Shown: positions 1 through 10,649 of the stretch, piece after piece
How positions within the stretch are numbered: the stretch's first letter is position 1
Layout of the letters: every line of letters begins with the position of its first letter
Source of the DNA: Ursus arctos
Taxonomy: Eukaryota > Chordata > Mammalia > Carnivora > Ursidae
Length of the DNA stretch: 64,000 nt
Direction: 5' to 3'
Assembly (NCBI RefSeq): GCF_023065955.2
Contig: NW_026622986.1
Coordinates: forward strand, 12,239,848 to 12,303,847
Made by a program: the position numbers and the translations under genes
The notes under the pieces: generated by a model
The model's database searches: none
What the model was told of the DNA's origin: nothing
Seen by the model: only the letters and a program-made list of their open reading frames with translations

Positions 1-390
1 GGACCCACAGTCTGATGCCGACCCTCTCTCTCTCCCCCATCCAGAGCTCCAGGTCCGCAGAAGGCACAGAGCTACACTGGCGTTGGGTTGCTTTTCTGCC
101 CTGAGCTGAGAACACCCCAGAATAAATGGCAGAGAAAAGCCATTTGATTCTAGTCAGCTTCCATTAGAAATATTTGATGAGGAGGAGAAAGGTAAGGATA
201 ATAAAATTGCATCAACAGCCACAACAACAATAATGAAAATGCACTATGTTGTAGTGCATCGTTCTTCAGTTTTACCCCATGGAAAGAAAATTCTATTCCG
301 TAAGAAGTTAATCTGCACTTAAATGAATAGAGCCCACACAGTTACCTTAACAACTATCTGGAATAAGTTAAAAAGATAAATAAATCATGC
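1..390. other. unannotated AT-rich stretch
   Basis: I see no gene, RNA or recognisable repeat here. It contains short A-rich and CAA-rich runs near 215-235 and no long open frame. Confidence 0.5.
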
Positions 391-700
391 TTTACATTTA
401 TTAAGTCCATCATATCTAACAGATCGAGTCCAAGTTAACCCATGGTTGAGTGCACCTTGCACTTCTCAGATCTTACACATCTCGGTCGTTTTGTTCTTTC
501 CCACCCCTCGTGCATGATCTGATCTCACCCTATAGCAACTTGGTGAGTCAGACCCCGAAAGACCACTTGTGTTCCTCTGTTTCAGATATGGAGATTGAGA
601 GAAGAAGAGGTTTGGTGACTTGCTCAAGATCAGGTGGCAGGTGTCGAGGTCTCGGGTCTCCTAAAACCAAGGCCAGCACCCTTTCAGGCTCACCAAGCTG
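391..700 (+). repeat. MIR-like ancient SINE, decayed
   Basis: The order of blocks resembles MIR: a 'catttattaagt' start, then a 'gagattgag...ggtttggtgacttgctcaagatca' type core near 589-632 corresponding to the family's '...ttaagtaacttgcccaaggtcaca' block. The match is weak and interrupted, so this could also be a different old repeat. Confidence 0.4.
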
Positions 701-705
701 TTCTA

Positions 706-2243
706 GTATTTTTAACACAGGTTATGCAATTTCAAGGCTATATTCCCACGATAAGAAAAAGTCACTGAGAAAGCCTAACCATCCATGATTATGGTTTGTT
801 GAACCCTCGGCACTCTGATGTTCTGAATTAATTCAACTTCTTCTGAACTTGACAAAGGTACAAACTACACTTCCCTCGATTTCCCTTCCTGGGCCTCAGT
901 CTGTGTTCCCTGGGAGCGGGATTGTGGGCACAGTGCTCAAATCTTGTCACATAGACCCCAGTGACTCCCATGCACTTATTCTGACTTGTATTTACAGTCT
1001 ACCCAGGCTTTTGTGATAAAAATCTTCAAAGTCATTATTCTGAGCCTTCAAATAGGTCTTGTCTTTCTTCTTTATCAATGATTAATGATCCACATGAGTT
1101 TCCCTTTGGCTTTATTTATTTATTTATTTGGTTCTTCATATTTATAATGCACATAGCCTCGAGTAATCCAGGCTTATCCAAGGAAAAATTATTGGCCATT
1201 CATCTCCTGGCCATCTATAAATCTTCATCATCCCAGCTGCCTTTGTGCTTACCCCTAAATGTGCTTTCTGCTCTCTTTCTAACAAATATTCTTCACCTCA
1301 TTTCGCCCCCACTTCGGCCTTTGTTTTTATTGGCCAAATCTCAGCTTAGCAACTGTTGCTTATGTCAGCTTTCCTGGGCATGTGTTCAGGACCTAAGGCA
1401 ACACATGATTTTAAAAAAATGTGTTTTGGTCAGAGAACCATTGCTATTTTTAGCATACAACTAAGCATATGCATGCATATATTATTTCTTCAGAACACTT
1501 TCTGTCAGAGACACTAGTGGCATGAAAGCTTGAATAATATTTCCAGAGTGATACAATTGAGCAGTATGAGCTCCTATCCAGAAACCCAGGGCATCTCTCC
1601 AATGGATTAAACTAGTGGTTTGATGTCGGGTCCTTTACATTGTGCTAAAAGAAACTATATGTTGGCTAATTGAACATAATGAAAAAAACTGTAGATAAGA
1701 AGATAGATTAAAATATTAATATAAATCCACAAAGCAGCTGCTGAGTCGTAAAACTATCGGCTCCTGACCTCTTCTACCGGAGGAGTGGGACTCTTGCAGA
1801 TTCCACGAAGGCTGTCCCATCGCTGGTTGAACAGAGCTGAGCCCACAAGGCGTCCAACATCTCCCTCCTGTTAATTTGTGTTGGTCTGCCCGCCTTGCTT
1901 CTAAGTCAGTGCCACTCAGTGCACAGCCCCTTGTGAAGTAGATCAGAAATTCAATGTAAGCATTTAGAAACTCTAAAGCAACTTTATGTCTATTTGTCTA
2001 ATAGCAAAAAAAAAAGTTATTCTAATGATATGTTTTAATTTTTAAAATTCCTTTTCTGTTAATTCATGATCTATTCTATTTTATAAAAGCATTCGCCTGT
2101 GATGGATTGGAATTTTGTGGTTAATGATCTTTCCGATGGTTTGAGAAACACAATTCTGACAGGCCATAGGCAGGGTCCCCGTTTGCCCATCAAATTATCA
2201 AATTTGATATGGAACAGTAACACCCATGTGGGCAAGCGTATGT
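706..2243. other. unannotated unique sequence
   Basis: No gene or clear repeat is seen. A 128-codon frame at 1078-1464 (+) is rich in Leu, Ser and Phe and has no domain I recognise; I treat it as chance. There is a short TTTA run at about 1112-1130 and an A-run near 2006-2015. Confidence 0.5.
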
Positions 2244-2257
2244 AGAAACCAGCCCTT

Positions 2258-2447
2258 GGGGCGCCTGGGTAGCGCAGTCGTTAAGAGTCTGCCTTCGGCT
2301 CAGGGCATGATCCCGGCGTTCCGGGATCGAGCCCCACATTGGGCTCTTCTGCTATGAGCCTGCTTCTCCCTCTCCCACTCCCCCTGCTTGTGTTCCCTCT
2401 CTGGCTGGCTGTCTCTCTGTCACATAAATAAAATCTTCAAAAAAAAA

Positions 2448-2488
<41 letters not shown>
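2258..2488 (+). mobile_element. Can-SINE (young type) with (GAAA)n tail
   Basis: It starts at the ggggcgcctgggtagcgcag head and shows the B-box-like gggatcgagcccc and the gtgttccctctctggctggc 3' domain of the young subfamily. An A-rich tail passes into (GAAA)n. A 14-bp TSD, agaaaccagccctt, flanks it at 2244-2257 and 2489-2502 with no mismatch. The non-coding RNA family is mobilised by L1 proteins in trans. Confidence 0.95.

Positions 2489-2491
<3 letters not shown>
2450..2491 (+). repeat. (GAAA)n microsatellite
   Basis: About ten GAAA units have grown from the poly(A) tail of the SINE immediately upstream. Such tails are often length-polymorphic. Confidence 0.9.
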
Positions 2492-2581
2492 AACCAGCCC
2501 TTTCCTATGCTTGTGTACAATGCCATATGTATTCACAGAGTGTTTACAGAAGTGCAAGGAGAGAGTGGCGTGGTCCTACCT

Positions 2582-2792
2582 GGGGCACTTGGGTGGCTCA
2601 GTCAGTTAAGCACCTGCCTTTGGCTCAGGTCATGATCTCAGGGTCCTGGGATCCAGCCGTGGGCATCAGGCTCTGAGCTCAGCCGGGAGTCTGCTTGTCC
2701 CTCTGCCCACCCCCCTGCTCAGCGAGCGCTCGTGCTCTCTTTTTCTCTTTAATAAATAAATACAATCTTTTTAAAATAAATAAATAAATAAG
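2582..2792 (+). mobile_element. Can-SINE, older type
   Basis: The head reads ggggcacttgggtggctcag, followed by the ctcaggtcatgatctcaggg core, the gagtctgcttgtccctctgcc 3' domain and an (AAAT)n-rich tail. It lacks the gtgttccctctc block of the young type. I did not find a clean TSD. Confidence 0.9.
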
Positions 2793-2837
2793 CAAGCTCC
2801 TGTCTGGCGAACACAGTTCAGGCAGGGCTTGAGAGGT

Positions 2838-3012
2838 TGAGGGGGAAAAGCGACAGCAAGAATGATGGTTGCCTACACCAGGCTAATAATTACAGTGGGT
2901 ATGGAGACATATTATGGAGATAAACAGACAGGACCTGGTTATTGACAGAGGATGAGGATGAAGGAAAAGGAGAAGTCAAAAGAGACTTCCAGTTCTTCCC
3001 CGAGCACGGGTG
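2838..3012 (-). mobile_element. LINE/L2 fragment, antisense
   Basis: Blocks such as acaggacctggttattgac and aggagaagtcaaaagagact match the antisense of the L2 region that lies upstream of its 3' end. A second L2 piece in the same orientation follows at 3435-4045, so both may be one decayed element. Confidence 0.55.
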
Positions 3013-3274
3013 GCATGCCTGAGACATGCTCAAGGGTGGTGCAGTGGTTTTTATCAGCTGTATTGTTCACCTCTCCCACCCAGCCAAGACAATGTAGAGC
3101 TTTGTAATCTGCGTTGTGCATATGAAAACCATATTTTTCCATTTTGCAAATATAAAAGTGCATCGTTAGGACCCACCATGCTTTCTCAAACCTCACAGAG
3201 TAATGCTCCCTCTATGGTTAGGGCCCCATCTCTCTGCCCGACCAAGAATGGCTGGTGGAAAGGAAAGAAAGTGC

Positions 3275-3400
3275 TGGAAGCTTGGAGGCAGGTTGACCTG
3301 GGCTCCAGCCCTAGATTCCTTTCAGATAGCAGTACCATTGGCCAAGTCACTTCCACTTACCTCGGTTTTTATTTCTTTTTCTTAAAATGAGGGTAAATAC
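3275..3400 (-). repeat. MIR, antisense
   Basis: The order 'gacctgggctccagcc', 'ggccaagtcacttccactta' and 'cctcggttt...aaaatgaggg' is the reverse complement of the MIR central core and 5' flank. Confidence 0.75.
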
Positions 3401-3434
3401 GTAAGACTGAGTCTGCATCTATACGGGCCAAACG

Positions 3435-4045
3435 CTATATCACGCTGAGCATTTATTAGTGAACAAACCAGAGGTGGCAGATTGCTGGCTGTCTAGAGTA
3501 ATAATAAAAATAAACAAGTAACCTAACAGTGATATCATTACATATATGGTGAATGCTACAAAGGAAATAGCAGGATGTGCTGAGAGAGAATAACTAAGTG
3601 GGGTGGGTGGGGGGAGCCTGTTGAGAGGGCGGGGCATAGACCCACACACATAGATGTGCCCGGGGAGGTCTCACTGTGGAGGTGGCATTTTAAAAAAAAA
3701 AAAGATTTTATTTTTTTATTTGAGGGAGAGAGAGAGAATGAGTGGGGAGAGAGGCAGAGGGAGAAGCAGACTCCCTGCCGAACAGGAAGCCTAATGTGGG
3801 GCTCGATCTGGGACTCCGGGATCATGCCCTGAGCAGAAGGTAGATGCTTAACCAACTAAGCCACCCTGGTCCCCCTGGAGGTAACATTTAAGATGAGGCC
3901 TGAAGAGTAAGAAGCCGCCAGTGCTCCGACAACTGAAAGGAATGGTGTTCCTGGAAGAAGGATCAGCAGGTGTGAAGACTGAGGGAAAGGAGCCACATGT
4001 TTAAGCTGAAGGAGGCTTCAGAGGCAAGCGAGAGAGTAGCATGAG
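3435..4045 (-). mobile_element. LINE/L2 3' region, antisense, split by a SINE
   Basis: It reads gagcatttattagtgaacaa at the left (the L2 3' end reversed), then 'gctacaaaggaaatagcagg', then after the SINE at 3690-3875 'aacatttaagatgaggcctg' and 'ctggaagaaggatcagcagg'. These follow the L2 antisense order. The L2 is the older element and the SINE split it. Confidence 0.75.
3690..3875 (-). mobile_element. Can-SINE, older type, inserted in L2
   Basis: The reverse-oriented element begins with its poly(A) tail as T/A-rich sequence, then agattttatttttttatttg, and ends with the complement of the head (taagccaccctggtccccc). Imperfect 14-bp flanks, tggaggtggcattt and tggaggtaacattt, differ at two positions, as expected for an older insertion. 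Confidence 0.9.
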
Positions 4046-4071
4046 GTGAGGATGACCCACGACAGGAAAGT

Positions 4072-4240
4072 TAGAGATCATTTCTCCAGTTTTCACAACT
4101 ACCCAGAAGGTATTAAACCCTCTTTTCTTACACTCGAGGAAAGTAAGGCTGAGACGTTAAACAGTTTGACTGAAGACCTGAAGCCACGGGGTGGTGAGTC
4201 TGAGCTCTGGCCCCGGGGGCTGGTGGGCTCTGATGTCCTT
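4072..4240 (+). repeat. MIR
   Basis: Shows 'tcacaactacccagaaggta', 'ttttcttacactcgaggaaa' and 'aggctgagacgttaaacagt' in the MIR order, with the diverged core after it. Confidence 0.65.
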
Positions 4241-4249
4241 CCTGTTCCC

Positions 4250-5635
4250 CGAGCCCTGCTGCCTCACGAGCACCAACGATATACAGTCTGGACCACGGGG
4301 AGTTGTTGCTGTAATGGACAAGACCACGTGCTGGAGGGCTGGCTCCCCAAAGGAATGTGTTCTTTGAGTTGTGCAAAGAAACGCACATGTAGAGCCCTCC
4401 TTGGTGTCAGGGGCTTATCTAGTGGGAAGAGATGAGGTCGGCGGTCCACAAAGGACCTCTGGCTTAAGAGAAGGAGAACTAGAAAAGGATCCTTGAGAAA
4501 TGCAGGGTGAGCGGGACTGCCAAGGGCTATCATTTCTCACTTGGGAACGCTCCAGTACGAGAGATGACTGACTTCATTCCCCTGGCACCGGGGACAAAAC
4601 CCACACGTCGATTATTGAGCATACTGTAAAGTAGAGACAAATTATTGTCACGTTGACTCCAACTGTATAAAACCTCTCATTTAGTCTACAATTGAGGATG
4701 TGGCTTGACGTCTCTCCTCGTCTGGCAGCACACCGGCTCTGAGGGGAGGGATGTGTGGGGCCCGGGTTGCTCCCCCAGTCCGACAGACGGAGGTGGTGGG
4801 CACCAAAGGACACGTGCTGTGTTTGGACAGCACAGACACGGCCCGTTTGAATCCGGCTTCATTTGGTTCCTTGGAGGGAGCGCCTCCTGATTTGGTGACC
4901 TTGGGAAATCTGTTGTGAGACCTGAAACAGAAAGAAACATGCACACACTGAAACTCAATAATTTCCCCCAAAAAGGGGTAGGTTAATAGCGTGCAAAAAC
5001 AGTAAGAAAAAATACGATGAGTGACGTCATTGTGGTGAGCGCCTTGGTTTATAATACTGGTTCCCTGAGTATGCCTGATCAATTAAGTCCAAATGGGGCA
5101 CCGAAAACCAGTTCCTTCCCCAGAGCCTTATCGTATTAACATCGTGATAAAGCGCGTGCTGTCACCAGGAAGGAGAAATGTGTGCCCTTGAAGTGCATTT
5201 CCAAACATCTCAAAAAATGCCCTCTTAATAGGGAGAATTTATTTCTCAAACAGAAAATCAAATATGCCTTTGCAGGAACTCATTTTCTTTTCCTCTAATG
5301 ACATGTAATCATTCTGCCTGTATTTTGCCACGTTTCTCTTCCGCGGGTTTTCATGATGCCAGTTTTAAAATATCTATTGTTCCTTCAGCTCACCAAAATA
5401 GAAACATGTTACTGCTAGTACAAGCCCCTTTGTAAGACATTACATGTGCAATAATTTACATTTCTGCTAATAGAATATAAATTTATATAAAGAAATACTT
5501 TTAAAAGCCCTCCATATCACTCACCCTGCATGGTTCTACGGGCCCTTAGTTCTATAGTGGGTGTAACTAACTTCCTGGGCATCTGTCCACAGAGGCGATG
5601 TCTCTCATGATAGCAGTAAAGGGATAAGTCGGACG
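4250..5635. other. unannotated unique sequence
   Basis: No gene, RNA or recognisable repeat. Overlapping minus-strand frames at 4264-5082 lack any domain and overlap each other in different frames, so I take them as chance in a moderately GC-rich patch. Confidence 0.5.
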
Positions 5636-5824
5636 ACAAATCAGCCAGTATCTTGTGGCATCAAGTCTACGGTTTCCTTACGACCTGAAAAAGTCTGCTT
5701 TGGTCACCCATCAGATTGACAGGGACTTCTCCAAATAGAGATGGCAATTGAACATGTCGTTCTAAGAGTTACTAGGATAATGAAAAGAGGAAATGCAAGA
5801 AATCGTTTTGTAAAACAAAGTAAA
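5636..5824 (+). repeat. diverged direct repeat, copy 1 (unknown family)
   Basis: This stretch aligns by eye to 7091-7268 in the same orientation. Shared blocks include atcaagtctac, gtttcctta.gacctgaaaa, cagattgacagg and ttttgtaaaa. By-eye identity is roughly three quarters with short indels. It is either an unrecognised old dispersed repeat present twice or an ancient local duplication. Confidence 0.7.
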
Positions 5825-6079
5825 CGATCCAGGTGCTTCTATCTTTCTGTGAGAGGCTGTTTGCTTGTCCCTAGTTCCCTGATGTCATGAGGAACACGGG
5901 ACACGAGCCTGAACAGGAGGCAGGAGTGCGGGAGGGAGCCTTGGTGCCCTGGCCTTTCCAAAGGAAGATGAAAGCCAGCTCTGCTCCCGACTCGTCAGGA
6001 TCCCAGCCGACATCACCCAGGGGGGAAGAAGATGGCCAAGTCACTTTGAGAGCTTCAACATGTATCTGTGATTTACACT

Positions 6080-6208
6080 AAGATGTAAGATTCATGAAGA
6101 TAAGGACTTTATCATATTCACATATCATATTATATCCAAATTCATGTCCTATTCAGTACTAGAGTGTACTTAGCGCTCGGTAAACACTAAAATATTTAAT
6201 GATAGGAG
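6080..6208 (+). mobile_element. LINE/L2 3' end
   Basis: The order gtaagattcatgaagataag, gactttatcatattcac and 'tacttagcgctcggtaaaca' matches the L2 3' end that precedes its terminal repeat. A (GAAA)n tract starts right after it. Confidence 0.6.
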
Positions 6209-6214
6209 GAAGGA

Positions 6215-6266
<52 letters not shown>

Positions 6267-6291
6267 GAAAGAAAGAAAGAAAGAAGAAAGG
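6209..6291 (+). repeat. (GAAA)n microsatellite
   Basis: About 80 bases of GAAA units with a few GGAA and GAGAAA interruptions. It abuts the end of an L2 piece rather than a SINE tail. It explains the Ser/Phe-rich minus-strand frame across it. Confidence 0.95.
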
Positions 6292-7090
6292 AAACTCTCT
6301 TTCTGCAGGGAGAAATCTAGCAGGAAATTCCGATTTCCTGGGTTGACACGTGTAATCACTACTGTTGCTTGAGTGACGTTTGCTGATACAATATACAAAG
6401 GGAAGTCAAGAGGTTAGGGTATTTATTACCGATGCCAGTTTCGGCTTAGAGCCAGGGGTTGGGAGGACTTAAACTTTAAGGATGGTCTGACATGAAGGCA
6501 TAGGTCTCCTCTACTCTGTGTTCAGAGAGAACAAAGGCCATAGCTTGGAGGAGGGGGCCTTAGGCGGATGACCCCACAGAGCCTGCTCTGAAGGAGCTCA
6601 CACGCTACGGCTTGTGCATAAGGCATTGCAACCCAGCTATAAAGGGGGAAGAACTCTAAGAGAGATTCCCATAGAAAGGGCTGTGGGCTAACAGTCACCC
6701 AAAAAGGGGACATCTGAGCCAGCCCTGGAAAGATGACAGTGGTTCGAGTTTAGATACCATACCTTGGCCCTTTCAGAGGCAGTCAGATTGTCAGAGAGAC
6801 AGACCTCATCTTTCTCCTACCCAGGAGATGGCTGGAGTCATGGGGTAAACAGACAGTACTAGAAACTGCCTCAGAACCCCTGCCTGCTCGAGTTCCTCTA
6901 TGTTCCCCAGCAGAGCTAGAAATGGTCATTGAATGCCTGAATCAGAGCACAGCCTCTGTCAACATTTTACCCCTTTACAGCAAAGAACCCCCAAACCTCA
7001 CCATCTTCTTGGTTTGTGTTCGAGAGCAGACATCAATGGCTGGGATGGGAAGAGGCACAGAAAAGAAGCAGTCGAACTCATCCCAGTATC
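6292..7090. other. unannotated unique sequence
   Basis: No gene or repeat recognised. Several 60-80 codon frames on both strands overlap and show no domain. Confidence 0.5.
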
Positions 7091-7268
7091 TCGGCCAGCA
7101 TCTTATGAGATCAAGTCTACTGTTTCCTTATGACCTGAAAAGTTCTGTGTTTTAATCACACACCAGATTGACAGGTGCCAAATAGGGGTGGCGATTTGAT
7201 ACATAGTGCTCAGGGTCACTGGGGTAATAAAAACAGGAGATACAAGACTGCTTTGTAAAATGAAGTAA
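7091..7268 (+). repeat. diverged direct repeat, copy 2 (unknown family)
   Basis: Partner of 5636-5824, about 1455 bases downstream in the same orientation. Here the second block reads tttccttatgacctgaaaag. Similarity fades before the SINE at 7302. Confidence 0.7.
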
Positions 7269-7301
7269 GTCAATTTGTCACCATCAAAGATCTGATAAGT
7301 T

Positions 7302-7486
7302 TGTTTTTTTTTTTTAAGATTCTATTTATTTATTTGACAAACAGACAGCAAGAGAGGGAACACAAGCAGGGGGAGTGGGAAAGGGAGAAACAGGCTCCCC
7401 GCGGAGCAGGGGCTCCATCCCAGGACCCTGGGATCACGCCCTGAGCTGAAGGCAGACGCTTAATGACTGAACCACCCAGGCGCCCC
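7302..7486 (-). mobile_element. Can-SINE (young type)
   Basis: Reverse orientation: poly(T), then aagattctatttatttattt, gagagggaacacaagcaggg, and the complemented head ccacccaggcgcccc. The 14-bp TSD is agatctgataagtt (7288-7301) and agatctgaaaagtt (7487-7500), one mismatch. Confidence 0.95.
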
Positions 7487-7535
7487 AGATCTGAAAAGTT
7501 CTGGTATGCTCATGACCGTTTGGATTGCACACCAT

Positions 7536-7645
7536 CTTTTTTTTTTTTAAATGATTTTTTTATTATATTGTGTTAGTCACCATACAGTACATCCCCGGTT
7601 TCCGATGTAAAGTTCGATGCTTCATTAGTTGCGTATAACACCCAG
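7536..7645 (-). mobile_element. severely 5'-truncated carnivore L1
   Basis: Only about 110 bases of L1 3' UTR are present, reversed: poly(T), then tgtgttagtcaccatacagt, and the complement of 'cactgggtgttatacgcaac'. A perfect 15-bp TSD, tggattgcacaccat, flanks it at 7521-7535 and 7646-7660, so this is a real, fairly recent insertion. Confidence 0.95.
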
Positions 7646-7660
7646 TGGATTGCACACCAT

Positions 7661-8254
7661 TTTAATGGAAAAATATGTTGCATTTGTGTTCTCAGGCTCC
7701 TAAGATTTTAAACCTTAAGCACACTGTGTAGGGAAGCAATAAATGGGGGAATGGAAAGTGGGTTTTGCTTCTGAGAAGGATGATGCGATGAGTCACTATT
7801 TAAATGAATCCGCAGAGCTTTGCAAAGTCTTAAAATGGACCATTTAATTGCAAATACAGAGTCCTTCACGTTAGAGTGTCTGGAAGAAGAGAGTCTCTGT
7901 GAAGGGATGGGAGGGAAACCCTGCCATGTGACACTAGGATGAGAGCAAGAGCTCAAGATGTGAGGAGGAAATCAGTGTATTGAATTCTGAAATAAATTGC
8001 AGCCGTCAGGAGCTCTTCGCTATGCCCAGGGAATGACGTGTCAGGCAGAAAGGTTCTGTATGTGCTTTCCTGAGAATGGTGGGTGGATTCTTTTCACTTT
8101 TAGGAAAATATCTTGACCAAAAGAATGTCCTAAATGCAAAATCAATAGGAATGGATCATCCTAAGTCTCTTGCTTCTTTTTATTTTTTCTCCTACTGGGG
8201 TCGGTTTTCTCCAGTGTTTGAGGACCTGCTTCAGGTAAATTAAATATGGTGTGA
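7661..8254. other. unannotated unique sequence
   Basis: No gene or recognisable repeat. A minus frame at 7708-7956 shows no domain. Confidence 0.5.
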
Positions 8255-8262
8255 GTTTAAGG

Positions 8263-8484
8263 CTGTGATTCTCAACCAGGGTGATTTTGCGCCACCCCAC
8301 CACTCCCTCAGGGCACACCTGGCAATGTCTGGAGACATTTCTGGTTGTCACGAGTGAGAGGTGTTACTAGCACTGAGGGATTGGAGCCAATATCCTGCCA
8401 AACACCCTACAAAGCACAGGACTGTCCCCCCAGCAAAGAGTTTCCAGCCCCAAGTGACATGAGTACTGAGGTTGAGAAACCCTT
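8263..8484 (+). mobile_element. non-autonomous hAT-type DNA transposon (MER3-like)
   Basis: It has short terminal inverted repeats (gattctcaacc at the left, ggttgagaaaccc at the right) and internal blocks ggcaatgtctggagacattt and aaagcacaggactgtccccc that I recall from the MER3/Charlie group. The flanking 8-mers gtttaagg (8255-8262) and gttcaagg (8485-8492) fit the 8-bp TSD of hAT elements with one mismatch. It carries no transposase. The family name is from memory. Confidence 0.85.
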
Positions 8485-8493
8485 GTTCAAGGT

Positions 8494-9630
8494 CAATTCT
8501 TTTTGTGTTTTCAAAATTGTCCAGGTAAGTCATATTTGTAATGACTCCCAAAGGCCAAAAAGGAAGCTTCCAATTGTAGGTAATCCACACCTGTGATGTC
8601 TGTTTCATGTAAATTTATGAAACATACATTTGTTCCCCTAAGTCAGGAATCACACCACATTGTCGTTGCTATCTGTCTCATGTAATTTCATGAGAAGCCA
8701 GTCCATTACACGTAAACAAAATCACAATAATGTATCATATAGTTGAATACCACTCCCCCGGCAGAGCAGTGAAACAAAGCACTTAGCACAGCAAAACACA
8801 TCATAAAGGTAATACCCATATATGCAGGATTATTTCGGATAATCTTGGACATATATCAGGTCTCAGTGAGGTAAATGTATTTCAGGATCCCAGGAATACT
8901 AATAACTACACGGAAATATTGCCAGAACCTCAGAGAAAACTGCTTCCATTCACAGAAGACTCTTGGTTAGGTAAACTAAGAGTACCTACCACTTTCTTAG
9001 TGCTTGGTTTTTTGTTTTTGTTTTTACTAGTTTTTCTCCTCAGTATTAGACATGATTTGTTTTATCTCGTACTCAAGGGAGCCCTGAAAGGTCGGTGTTA
9101 GTAGCCTTATTTTAGGGCTGTATTGTCTCAGGACTAGAGCAGTAAAGGAACTCACCTAATTATAGTGAATTCCAGTGAATCATCGTGTTTTCTATCCCCA
9201 CTTCTTCCCTCTTCAGGGACTGACAGGTACTAAGTTGGACATAACCGAAGGGACCTTTGGAACCAGAATTCAAAACAGAAAAACAGGTTCATCGTAGAAG
9301 ATGGATGGATATTTCCGCACAGTGAAAGACTAGTTTTCTGCGCCATCTTCGGTCTATTGGGTGAGACGCCTCCCTTCCTCTGGCTCCAAATAGAAGCTGT
9401 ATTGAGAGGAACTGACATGGCCACAACTCATGCGGCAGGAGACGAGGGGAGGCGGGTCCTGGGAGGCAGCCAGGAAGGGCAAGGAACCAAAAAGGCATCA
9501 GAGACAGAGTCTAAGGAAAACTACTGCGAAGCTCTCTGCCAAGGAGGGAATGGCCACAGGTGGCGTCCCGAGAGACAAAAACAGGGATGGCAAATTCAAA
9601 TCCCCTTGGCCATCTGGTTATGGGGAGGCA
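8494..9630. other. unannotated unique sequence
   Basis: No gene or clear repeat. Frames at 8919-9101 (+, hydrophobic) and 9230-9498 (-) are short and unsupported. Confidence 0.5.
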
Positions 9631-9631
9631 C

Positions 9632-9975
9632 TAGAATAGAATGGTTAGTGTCAGGGACGAGATTCAGCCGCTTGGGTTCACATCCCAGCTTCACCACTTA
9701 TTGGCTGTGTGACATTGGGCAAGATACTTGACCTTTCTTTTTTTTTTTTTTTTTAAAGATTTTATTTATTTATTCGACAGAGATACAGACAGCCAGCAAG
9801 AGAGGGAACACAAGCAGGGGGAGTGGGAGAGGAAGAAGCAGGCTCATAGCGGAGGAGCCTGATGTGGGCTCGATCCCATCACGCCGGGATCACGCCCTGA
9901 GCCGAAGGCAGATGCTTAACCGCTGTGCCACCCAGGCGCCCTGATACTTGACCTTTCTGTGCCACAGATGGTGTT
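9632..9975 (-). repeat. MIR, antisense, split by a SINE
   Basis: Left part reads 'gcttgggttcacatcccagc', 'accacttattggctgtgtga' and 'ttgggcaagatacttgacct', the reverse of the MIR core. The right part resumes after the SINE at 9943. Confidence 0.9.
9739..9942 (-). mobile_element. Can-SINE (young type) inside MIR
   Basis: Poly(T) then aagattttatttatttattc, gagagggaacacaagcaggg, ccgggatcacgccctgagcc and the complemented head. A perfect 16-bp TSD, gatacttgacctttct, lies at 9723-9738 and 9943-9958, so the SINE is much younger than its MIR host. Confidence 0.97.
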
Positions 9976-10649
9976 CGCTTTCCTTTAACCCTTTACTGAG
10001 GCTAACTGAAATGAACCTTAAAAAGTCACCCTTTATTTAACAGAACAAAACTTAATCTCAGGTCTTCTAACTCAATGTTTGCATCTTTATTCCATTCCAC
10101 AAAGGTGCTCCTAATGGGGAGAGGTTCCTCATTGCTGCTATGGACAATGGTATGGCAAAGGCAGGTGGGGCATCAGGAATCGAGAAAAAAGGAGGGGGGT
10201 GGGGAGGGACGGTAACAGACAGTGAAAATGAGGAGAGAGGTGATACAACTAGATGGGAAATGAGAAGTAATAAAATGAGTGTCAAATATGGACAGACGGA
10301 AGGAATGGCTGGTGATTAAAAGACACACTTCTGCATCTTAGTGATGGGTGAAATGAGCCTTCTGCATTAAAGTATTTCTAATCTGAACAACAATTTGTAA
10401 GCTATAAATGCTTATAATGAGTGTAATTTGTTCAACTTATGTTAATAAAGTAAGATGTAGTATTAGCCATTAAAAGATACTCTGCAGATTAATAGAGTGA
10501 TAATTAATTTTTTGTTGGACCATAATCCATTCAAACAGAAGTCATTTTACCACTGTTACAAATCAGAGACACTTAAGCTTCAGATAAACCTAAAACACAA
10601 CCCTATCTATACCTGCCCTATAATTTGAGTTTGAAATATAAAAGCAGAG
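9976..10649. other. unannotated sequence
   Basis: AT-rich. No gene or recognised repeat; part may belong to the old L1 that becomes recognisable downstream. Confidence 0.45.

Noticed and set aside
1078..1464. 128-codon plus-strand frame with hydrophobic N-terminus
   Set aside because: Low-complexity TTTATT codons give the hydrophobic start. There are no domain, splice signals or flanking gene structure.
6159..6398. Ser/Phe/Leu-rich minus-strand frame resembling a membrane segment
   Set aside because: It is the complement of the (GAAA)n tract.
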